A stretch of DNA of 64,000 nt, from positions 913,952-977,951 of the forward strand of contig NZ_LIVT01000001.1 in NCBI RefSeq assembly GCF_001905905.1, in the 5' to 3' direction. Source of the stretch: Streptomyces sp. CB02366 (GTDB taxonomy: Bacteria; Actinomycetota; Actinomycetes; Streptomycetales; Streptomycetaceae). The stretch's first letter is position 1. Each line of letters begins with the position of its first letter. The translations under genes and the position numbers were made by a program. This document shows positions 33,533 to 39,921 of this stretch, one piece after another. The notes below the pieces were generated by a model, which saw only the letters and a list, made by a program, of their open reading frames with translations, was not told where the DNA came from and made no database searches.

Positions 33533-34767
33533 GCCGCCGTCACCACCACGGCGGCGTTCTGCCCGCCGAACCCGAAGGAGTTCGACATCGCCGCGCCGAT
33601 CGTGGCGCTGCGCGGCGCCCCGGCGACGACGTCGATCTCCACCCGCGGGTCGACGCGCTCCAGGTTCGCGGTCGGCGGTACGGAGCCCTGCTCCACCGCC
33701 AGCACCGTGTACGCGGCCTCGACGGCTCCGGCGGCGCCGATCAGGTGGCCGATCGCCCCCTTGGTCGAGGTGACCAGGGGGTGGTCGCCGATGACCCGCC
33801 GGATGACGGCCGCCTCGGTGACGTCGTTCTTCGGCGTCGAGGTGCCGTGCGCGTTGACGTGCGCCACCTCCGCCGGGACGAGGCCGGCGTCGGCCAGCGC
33901 CGCGCGCATCGCCCGCTCCGCCCCGTCGCCCGTCGGATGCGGGGCGGAGGCGTGGAAGCCGTCGGCCGACGCGCCGAAACCGCTGATCCTGGCGCGAACC
34001 CTGGCCCCTCTGGCGCGTGCGTCGGCCACCCGTTCGAGCACCAGGACGCCGGCGCCCTCCCCGGCGACGAAGCCGTCCCGGTCCGCGTCGAACGGGCGGG
34101 ACGCGCCCGCCGGGTCCTCGGCCCGCCGGGAGAGCGCGCCCATCTTGTGCAGGCTCGCCATGCCGGTACGGGTGAGCGCCGCCTCCGAACCGCCGGCCAG
34201 CACCACGTCGCAGAGTCCGGCCTCCAGCAGCATCCGGCCGACGCCGATGGCGGTGGTACCGGAGGCGCACGCGGTCGACACCACCTGGTTGGGCCCCAAC
34301 GCCTGGCAGTCCATGGCGATGTGACCGGCCGTCATGTTGACCGGCGCCGTCACCATGAGCTGCGGCGAGACCACCGTCGGACCACTGCTCAGGTAGGTCT
34401 CGTGCTCGCGCTCGAAGCTGGCGGAGCCGCCGAACGAGGTGCCGATCACCACGGCGACCCTGGCCCCGTCCCAGTCCTGCGGGTCGAGGCCGGCGTCCGA
34501 CACGGCCAGCCGCGCGGCGGTGACGCCGAGCTGGCTGACCCGGTCCATCCGCAGCGCCGTACGCCGGCCGAGCTCCGCCGCCGGGTCGAAGTCCTCGACC
34601 CGGCAGGAGAAGTCGACCGCCATGCCCTCCAGTCCGGGACTCCTGGTCGCGGTGGACCGTCCTTCCCAGATCCGGGCCACATTGGCCTTCACCCCGGTAC
34701 CGGCCGGTGTGATGAGCCCCAGTCCGGTGACGGCCACATCGAAGCGGCCACGGCGCCCGGCGGTCAC
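33529..34767 (-). CDS. KASII-type beta-ketoacyl-ACP synthase (FabF-like)
   Basis: A 412-residue ketosynthase with Cys167 in VSTACASGTTA, His307 in NAHGTSTPKND and His341 in KGAIGHLIGAAGAVE, the complete Cys-His-His triad. It is like FabF and the KSalpha of type II polyketide synthases, but no chain-length factor (a Cys-less sister) lies beside it, so it probably works as a FabF-type homodimer. It extends the chain on the ACP encoded just upstream. The GTG start overlaps the ACP stop by GTGA, and the stop overlaps the ketoreductase start. Confidence 0.93.
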   Translation of the reverse strand: MTAGRRGRFDVAVTGLGLITPAGTGVKANVARIWEGRSTATRSPGLEGMAVDFSCRVEDFDPAAELGRRTALRMDRVSQLGVTAARLAVSDAGLDPQDWDGARVAVVIGTSFGGSASFEREHETYLSSGPTVVSPQLMVTAPVNMTAGHIAMDCQALGPNQVVSTACASGTTAIGVGRMLLEAGLCDVVLAGGSEAALTRTGMASLHKMGALSRRAEDPAGASRPFDADRDGFVAGEGAGVLVLERVADARARGARVRARISGFGASADGFHASAPHPTGDGAERAMRAALADAGLVPAEVAHVNAHGTSTPKNDVTEAAVIRRVIGDHPLVTSTKGAIGHLIGAAGAVEAAYTVLAVEQGSVPPTANLERVDPRVEIDVVAGAPRSATIGAAMSNSFGFGGQNAAVVVTAA

Positions 34768-35006
34768 GAAGCCGCCTTGAGCTGGTCGTCGAGGGTGCCG
34801 AGGACCTCTCCCACGGTGCGCTCGGGCGCGAGCTGGAGCTCGTCGAGCACCACGCCGAACTCCTTCTCCACGGCGACGCTGACCTCGACGAGCAGGAGCG
34901 AGTCGAGGTCGAGGGATTCGAGGGTGGTGTCCTCGGCGAGCGACTCGGTCTCCACGCCGATCTTCGCGCTGAGCAGGGAGTAGAAGCGGTCCTGGACGTC
35001 GTTCAT
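34764..35006 (-). CDS. Acyl carrier protein
   Basis: An 80-residue acidic ACP. LDLDSLLLVEV gives the phosphopantetheine site Ser36 in the DSL motif, preceded by the usual helix I and followed by an acidic helix II (VAVEKEFGVVLDELQ). It carries the growing chain for the KASIII, KASII and ketoreductase of this operon. The start and stop both overlap neighbouring genes (ATGA, GTGA). The helix I region (SLLSAKIGVETESLAEDT) is more like secondary-metabolism ACPs than the housekeeping AcpP. Confidence 0.93.
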   Translation of the reverse strand: MNDVQDRFYSLLSAKIGVETESLAEDTTLESLDLDSLLLVEVSVAVEKEFGVVLDELQLAPERTVGEVLGTLDDQLKAAS

Positions 35007-36160
35007 GTCGGTTCTCCTGTCGATGGATCGGTGGTCCGGACGGCTCTCCGCCCGGAGGTCTCTTCGGTCGCGGCCGGGTTCTCTGTGGTCCCGGCCCGGC
35101 TCTCCCCGGCCCGCCCGGTTCGGGCGGCGGGCCCGGGGCGGCTGACCACGGCCGCGGTGAAGGTGAACCCACCGCCGCCGTTCAGCACGAGGGCGTACTG
35201 CCCCGGCTCCAGCCGGTCGCCGCTCGCGAGGTCGGCGAGCGAGGCGTTCAGGTCGCCGGCCCCCAGGTGGCCGGTGGCCCGCCCGAGGTCCAGCAGCGGC
35301 GCGGCGACGGACTCCGCCAGGGGCGGTGCGTACGCCTCCGCCATCGCCTTGGAGCCCAGCCGCGGCAGCACGGCGTGACGCAGCCGTGGATCGTCCGGGG
35401 CCAGGCCGCAGGCGGCGAGCGCCTCGGAGACGGCTCCCCGGACGCGGTCGTGCGCGAGCTTGGTGAAGTGGTCGACGCCGACGTACCGGACGAAGTGCCG
35501 CTTGGGGCGCCGGACGTCGATCATCGGGCCGTGTCCGAGCGGGTCCGCGTTCAGCTCGTCCTCGCCCCGGTGCATGACCTCCAGCTCGGACGCCACGGTG
35601 GTCGCCAGGGCGTGCAGGGTGAGGTCCGAGGGCAGTTCGTCGCCGCGGTGCACCAGCACCGCCGTGCCCGCGTCGCCCGCGGCCATGCCGTAGTCGGTGC
35701 GCCAGCGGTGCCAGCTCGGCATGAGGAACCGGTCGCCGGTGGTCACCAGGGCGGGCCCGGCCTGCGGGTCGCCCTGGAGCCGGGTGACGGCCAGCTCGAT
35801 GCCGATGGCTCCGCCGTTGCACTGCTGGAGCAGTCCGATGGGCACCGCGTGGTGCGCGCTCAGCCGGTCGGCGATGTAGTGCGGAGCCGACCACGCGTCG
35901 TGCCCCTGATGGTGCACGCTCGCGTGCAGCACCATCGACAGCGTCCGCGCCGGGCAGTCGCCCCGCTCCAGCACGCGCCGCCCGGCGGCCACGGCCATGT
36001 CCGGCGGCGCGGTGTCCGCGCTGACCGGCAGCGCCGTGTACCCCAGGTCGGCGGCGGTGCGCCGGTCCACGTCCCCGGCGGCCAGGGCCTCCTCGACGGT
36101 CTGCCTCTCCGACGGGTACCAGGCCGCGCACACGAGCCCGTACGTTCCGCTCAGCCGCAT
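35003..36160 (-). CDS. KASIII-like acyltransferase/ketosynthase homologue (385 aa)
   Basis: A thiolase-fold protein of the divergent KASIII branch. Cys114 (LQQCNGGAIG) is kept, the FabH HQAN His is replaced by LPRLG, and TGHLGAGDLNAS gives His298 and Asp303. The closest relative in the window is the protein at 15654-16682, with the same three residues at the same positions. The branch includes CerJ-like enzymes that move acyl groups from a carrier to an oxygen or nitrogen. Here it has a 40-residue Arg/Thr/Glu-rich tail missing from the paralogue. TGATG coupling to the AfsA gene upstream and ATGA coupling to the ACP gene suggest it works on that ACP. Confidence 0.85.
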   Translation of the reverse strand: MRLSGTYGLVCAAWYPSERQTVEEALAAGDVDRRTAADLGYTALPVSADTAPPDMAVAAGRRVLERGDCPARTLSMVLHASVHHQGHDAWSAPHYIADRLSAHHAVPIGLLQQCNGGAIGIELAVTRLQGDPQAGPALVTTGDRFLMPSWHRWRTDYGMAAGDAGTAVLVHRGDELPSDLTLHALATTVASELEVMHRGEDELNADPLGHGPMIDVRRPKRHFVRYVGVDHFTKLAHDRVRGAVSEALAACGLAPDDPRLRHAVLPRLGSKAMAEAYAPPLAESVAAPLLDLGRATGHLGAGDLNASLADLASGDRLEPGQYALVLNGGGGFTFTAAVVSRPGPAARTGRAGESRAGTTENPAATEETSGRRAVRTTDPSTGEPT

Positions 36161-37188
36161 CAACGGCCACCGGAGGCAGGGGCGGCGGCCGTGGGCACGG
36201 GGGCCGCAGCCGGTGGGCGGACCGTGACCTCGCACGCGCAGGCGGTCGCTCCGTCCTGTTCGAACAGCACGCGCACCGAGCGGCTGTCGCCGGTCTGCTC
36301 CACGCGCGCCGACACCTCGGTCGGGCCGTCCAGTTCGACGAAGCGTCCGAACCGGGCGCTCAGCGCGCTCACCCGCCACGGCGCGGCCGTCCCGGCGGAC
36401 TCCTCCGCCGTCTCCGGCACGATCGCCGCCAGGGCGGCCTGACGGGCCGCTTCGAACAGCGCGGTCGCCGGTACGTGGTCGAGCGGGTGGTCGTAGAACA
36501 CGGGGTGCGCGACCGGTACGTCGAGCTCCGCGACGGTTCCTCCGTCGGTGCGGCGCACGGACGCCAGGACGACGTTCTCCTCCCGCGTCCGCCCCACCCG
36601 GCGGCCGTCCGCCGGCGTGCCGCCCCCGCGCGGCGGCATGGCGTGGGACAGCGGTGCCGGCGAGCTGCGCTGCCGGGTCCGGAAGCTCCGGTAGCCGGCA
36701 CGTGACGGATACCCGGCGACCACCGTGCTGCTCGCCACACGACGCCCGGCGAGGTACAGCTCGGTCATCAGCGTCGCCCCGAGCAGGGCCTCTCCGCGCT
36801 GCTTCGCGTCCTGGACCTCGATGACCATCGTCAGCTCGCCGGAGCCGGGCCCGGACTCCGGGCGCGCCGTTTCGCCGTCGAGCGCGATGGACCACTCCGC
36901 GATGAGGAACGCCGTGTCCGTCGGCACCCCGAGATGGCGGTGGGCCACCACGGTTCCGGCCTGCCGCGAGCACTCCAGGAGCAGCATCGGATCGACGGGG
37001 GCCGAAGGCCCCGGATCGTCGTTGAAGTAGCGGTGGGCGGACGGCAGCCGCGCCGCGACGGCGAAGCGGCCGTCGTCCAGCGCGACGTGATCGGTGACGA
37101 AGACCTCGTCGTCCGCGTGCCGGTGCACCAGCGACCGCTCCAACGGCCGGTCGAACCGCAGCCGCCGCTCACCCTCGGCCTGAGTCAT
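36160..37188 (-). CDS. AfsA/ScbA-like double-hotdog protein (butanolide/butenolide synthase family)
   Basis: A 342-residue protein with two AfsA-type hotdog repeats. The first has MLLLECSRQAGTVVAH (Glu72), the second ATALFEAARQAALA (Glu246, Arg249). The Glu and Glu/Arg pattern with 3-residue spacing corresponds to the residues reported as essential in ScbA (E78, E240, R243 as I recall). The family condenses a beta-ketoacyl thioester with dihydroxyacetone phosphate (A-factor type) or similar partners to make butanolide, butenolide or furan signals and precursors. It is the first gene of the biosynthetic operon. Some relatives serve as metabolite enzymes rather than signal synthases, and that seems likely here because a full assembly line follows. 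Confidence 0.88.
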   Translation of the reverse strand: MTQAEGERRLRFDRPLERSLVHRHADDEVFVTDHVALDDGRFAVAARLPSAHRYFNDDPGPSAPVDPMLLLECSRQAGTVVAHRHLGVPTDTAFLIAEWSIALDGETARPESGPGSGELTMVIEVQDAKQRGEALLGATLMTELYLAGRRVASSTVVAGYPSRAGYRSFRTRQRSSPAPLSHAMPPRGGGTPADGRRVGRTREENVVLASVRRTDGGTVAELDVPVAHPVFYDHPLDHVPATALFEAARQAALAAIVPETAEESAGTAAPWRVSALSARFGRFVELDGPTEVSARVEQTGDSRSVRVLFEQDGATACACEVTVRPPAAAPVPTAAAPASGGR

Positions 37189-37484
37189 CGACCTGCTCCC
37201 TTCTCGCTGTCTCGTCGTGGTGTGCCGCGTGCCTCGAACTCCGCGGCCGACAGGGCGAGAAGCTAGTCCGGCCGTCTTTCGCGCTGCTGTCGGAGCGTGT
37301 AAGCGACGGCTGCGAAAGACCGATCGACGCTGGTCAGGCGCGTGTGGGGGTGGGGTCCCGCCCTGGCCGGTCGGGCGCGCGCCGGTCGACGACGGCCGCG
37401 TGACCACGGCGGCGTGCCGACAGGCCATAGCCGATCCCGCCCTTCCGGGCAAGCGGCCGTCCGGGGCCTTCTAGGGTGGGGTCC
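37189..37484. promoter_or_regulatory. Promoter region of the biosynthetic operon with inverted repeat
   Basis: A 296-base gap between the divergent AfsA-like and HAD genes. GTCTTTCGC (37274-37282) and GCGAAAGAC (37312-37320) are a perfect 9-base inverted pair separated by 29 bases, 86-132 bases upstream of the AfsA-like start. On the leftward strand TAGCTT (about 37267-37262) could be a -10 box. The repeats may be sites for the SARP or another regulator. Confidence 0.5.
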
Positions 37485-38291
37485 ATGCCCACGCCCCCCG
37501 CATATGCCCTCGTCGCCACGGACCTGGACGGCACTCTGCTGCGCCCCGACGACACCGTCAGCGCCCGGTCCCGTACCGCGCTCGGACGCGCCGCCGCCGC
37601 CGGCGCCCGGCATCTGATCGTGACCGGGCGGCCCGTCCCCGGCGTACGGGCGCTGCTCGCGGACCTGGCGTACACCGGGCTCGTCGTCTGCGGCCAGGGC
37701 GCCCAGCTCTACGACGCCGACGCGGGCCGGCTGCTGCGCTCCGCCACCCTGGACCGCGAGGCCGCCGACACCGCGCTCGGCAAGATCGAGGCGGAGGCCG
37801 GGGCCGTGTTCGCCGCCGTGGACCAGGACGGCGTGGACGGGCTGACCCTGATCGAGGCCGGCTACCGCATGCCGAATCCCACGCTTCCCGCCCAACGCGT
37901 GGACTCCCGCGACGCGTTGTGGGCGCGGCCCGTGATCAAGGTCCTGGTGCGCCACCCGGAGCTGGGCGACGACGCGCTGGCCGCCGTCGCGCGCGGGGCC
38001 GTGGGCGATCTGGCGACGGTGACGATGGCGGGGCCCGGCACGGTGGAACTGGCCCCCTACGGGGTGGACAAGGGCACGGGGCTGGCGGCGGCCCACGCGC
38101 TGCTGGGCGTCGGGGGCGAGCGGACGGTGGCGTTCGGCGACATGCCCAACGACCTGCCGATGTTCGCCGGTTCGGGCCTCCGGGTCGCCATGGGCAACGG
38201 CCATCCGGAGCTGCGCGCGGCGGCCGACGAGGTGACCCTGTCGAACGCGGAGGACGGGGTGGCGGTGGTCCTGGAGCGGCTGTTCGGCTGA
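37485..38291 (+). CDS. HAD-superfamily phosphatase (Cof/IIB type)
   Basis: A 268-residue Cof-type hydrolase: ATDLDGTLLRPDD (motif I), LIVTGRP (motif II), the Lys in GVDKGTGLAAA and the GDMPNDLPMF motif IV, followed by AMGNGHPELRAAADEVT. The cap between motifs II and III marks subclass IIB. It removes phosphate from sugar phosphates or flavin-type metabolites. This looks like a housekeeping gene just outside the biosynthetic cluster, and it is divergent from it. The ATG at 37485 fits better than the GTG at 37476, which would add three residues before the MPTPP start. Confidence 0.88.
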   Translation: MPTPPAYALVATDLDGTLLRPDDTVSARSRTALGRAAAAGARHLIVTGRPVPGVRALLADLAYTGLVVCGQGAQLYDADAGRLLRSATLDREAADTALGKIEAEAGAVFAAVDQDGVDGLTLIEAGYRMPNPTLPAQRVDSRDALWARPVIKVLVRHPELGDDALAAVARGAVGDLATVTMAGPGTVELAPYGVDKGTGLAAAHALLGVGGERTVAFGDMPNDLPMFAGSGLRVAMGNGHPELRAAADEVTLSNAEDGVAVVLERLFG

Positions 38292-38333
38292 GCCGCCCCC
38301 GCTCCCCCGCTCCGACTTCCCTGGCGCACCCTA

Positions 38334-38351
38334 GCTTGGTCTAGACCAAGC
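38334..38351. promoter_or_regulatory. DasR-type operator (dre) upstream of LPMO gene
   Basis: GCTTGGTCTAGACCAAGC is a perfect 18-base palindrome. Its core TGGTCTAGACCA is identical to the core of the known dre consensus ACTGGTCTAGACCAGT. It is about 117 bases before the LPMO start, so N-acetylglucosamine-responsive control by DasR is very likely. Confidence 0.8.
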
Positions 38352-38467
38352 GGGGTACGCTCCCCTTGCCGCCCGGGGCAGCCCCACCGCCCCGCACGGC
38401 ACTGCTTGTCATGCACATGCTTTCCCGTTCCGTACGGGCAAGTACCGACCCCCACAAAGGAGTTGCC

Positions 38468-38983
38468 ATGAAAAGCAAAAAGATGCTCGCCGTCGCCATC
38501 GGAGCGGGAATCGCCCCGCTCCTGGCCGTCAGCCTGCCGGCCGGCAGCGCGAGCGCGCACGGCTACATCTCCTCGCCGCCCAGCCGCCAGGCCCAGTGCG
38601 CCGCCGGCACCGTCTCGTGCGGCTCCATCAAGTACGAGCCGCAGAGCGTCGAGGGCCCCAAGGGCCTGAGCAGCTGCAGCGGCGGCAACGCCGCGTTCGC
38701 CGAGCTCAACAACGACGCCAAGGGCTGGAAGGTGACCCCGGTCAGCCGTACGACCAGCTTCAACTGGCGGCTGACCGCCCGTCACGCCACCAGCACCTGG
38801 CAGTACTACGCCGGTGGCCGGAAGATCGCGGAGTTCAACGACGGCGGCGCGCGGCCCGGTGAGACCGTCACGCACCAGGTGAACTTCGGCAGCCTCTCCG
38901 GCAAGCAGAAGGTCCTGGCCGTGTGGAACATCGCCGACACGCCCAACGCCTTCTACGCCTGCGTGGACGTCAACGTGAGCTGA
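38468..38983 (+). CDS. Secreted AA10 lytic polysaccharide monooxygenase (chitin-binding type)
   Basis: A 171-residue protein: signal peptide to residue 30 (basic start, hydrophobic core, ASA cleavage site) and a mature protein beginning with His31 (HGYISSPPSR). His31 and His106 (RLTARHATSTWQ) form the copper histidine brace, and four cysteines support the fold. The single AA10 domain without a carbohydrate-binding module resembles the small CHB-type chitin-active enzymes of Streptomyces. It cleaves crystalline chitin oxidatively outside the cell. AAAGGAG precedes the ATG. A dre site upstream fits chitin regulation. Confidence 0.93.
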   Translation: MKSKKMLAVAIGAGIAPLLAVSLPAGSASAHGYISSPPSRQAQCAAGTVSCGSIKYEPQSVEGPKGLSSCSGGNAAFAELNNDAKGWKVTPVSRTTSFNWRLTARHATSTWQYYAGGRKIAEFNDGGARPGETVTHQVNFGSLSGKQKVLAVWNIADTPNAFYACVDVNVS

Positions 38984-39034
38984 CCCACCACAGCAGCACA
39001 GCACCACAGCACGATCGCACCACCCGGTTCCGCC

Positions 39035-39074
39035 GGCGCCCGGAGCGGGCAGAGCACCGTCCGCTCCGGGCGCC
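39035..39074 (+). terminator. Hairpin terminator after LPMO gene
   Basis: Perfect 14-base arms at 39035-39048 and 39061-39074 with a 12-base loop, 51 bases after the LPMO stop and 26 bases before the RTX-type gene. Confidence 0.82.
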
Positions 39075-39100
39075 CCCGGCCCCCACCGAGACGAGGACCC

Positions 39101-39871
39101 ATGTACCGCCACCGAGTCACCGCCCCTGCGGCCGTCGCGGCCCTGCTCGCCACCGGCCTCGCCGCCTCCCCGGCCGTCGCGGCTCCCGCCGCCGGAGGCG
39201 GGGCCCGCGTCGGCGCCGACTGGGCGAAGCAGTCCATCACCTTCACCGCCGCCCCGGGGCAGGTCAACGACCTCCACGTGGTCCCGATGGACCGGGGCGA
39301 CGGGGTCCGGCGCATCGGCTTCCGCGACGCGGTTCCGCTCCGGCCGGGCGACCACTGCACGTATCTGGAGCCGGGCGTCGAGACGTACGTCGTCTGCGAA
39401 CTGCCCACCGACAGCGCCCGCCCGGACCGCATCCACGTCCTCCTCGGCGACGGCGACGACGAGATCGCCACCAGCGACCCCGGTGTCGCCATCGTCGACG
39501 GCGGGCCCGGCGACGACACCCTGCACGCCCACACCGCGCACACGGTCCGGGGCGGCGACGGCGACGACATGGTCATGGGACGCGTCGTCCTGGACGGCGG
39601 CGCGGGCATGGACCACCTGATGGGCGACGACGGCGACCAGCGGATGTACGGCGGCCGGGGCGGCGACATGATCGAGGGCTACGGCGGCAGGGACCTCGTG
39701 CACGCGGGCTCCGGCGACGACCACGTCATGGGCGGCGACGGCGACGACATCCTGCTCGGCGGCCCCGGCGACGACATGGTGCACGGCGAGGCGGGCGACG
39801 ACCTGATCGGCGGCGGCCCCGGCAAGGACACGGTCGACGGGGGGCCGGGCCGGAACATCGTCCTGCCGTAG
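39101..39871 (+). CDS. Secreted calcium-binding repeat (RTX/hemolysin-type) protein
   Basis: A 256-residue secreted protein. Residues 1-28 look like a Sec signal peptide (AVAALLATGLAASPAVAA). After a small beta-rich N-terminal domain with two cysteines, residues from about 113 hold around ten nonapeptide repeats of the GGxGDDxxx type, which wind into a calcium-binding parallel beta-roll. Streptomyces encode many such small proteins; their role is unknown, perhaps in the cell surface or extracellular calcium binding. It is separated from the LPMO gene by a terminator, so it is independently expressed. Met and His are unusually frequent in the repeat positions. Confidence 0.85.
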   Translation: MYRHRVTAPAAVAALLATGLAASPAVAAPAAGGGARVGADWAKQSITFTAAPGQVNDLHVVPMDRGDGVRRIGFRDAVPLRPGDHCTYLEPGVETYVVCELPTDSARPDRIHVLLGDGDDEIATSDPGVAIVDGGPGDDTLHAHTAHTVRGGDGDDMVMGRVVLDGGAGMDHLMGDDGDQRMYGGRGGDMIEGYGGRDLVHAGSGDDHVMGGDGDDILLGGPGDDMVHGEAGDDLIGGGPGKDTVDGGPGRNIVLP

Positions 39872-39872
39872 A

Positions 39873-39906
39873 CCGCCCCCGGCCCGGTCACACCGGCCGG
39901 GGCGGG
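39873..39906. terminator. Bidirectional hairpin terminator
   Basis: A GC stem (CCGCCCCCGGCC paired with GGCCGGGGCGG, one bulged base) lies between the convergent RTX-type and SpoIIE-type genes. Confidence 0.7.
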
Positions 39907-39921
39907 CCCGGGCCCGGGGGC

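Noticed and set aside
33529..35006. Search for a chain-length factor beside the KASII synthase
   Set aside because: The neighbours on both sides are the ACP and a ketoreductase; no Cys-less ketosynthase sister exists in the window, so a standard type II PKS was not called.
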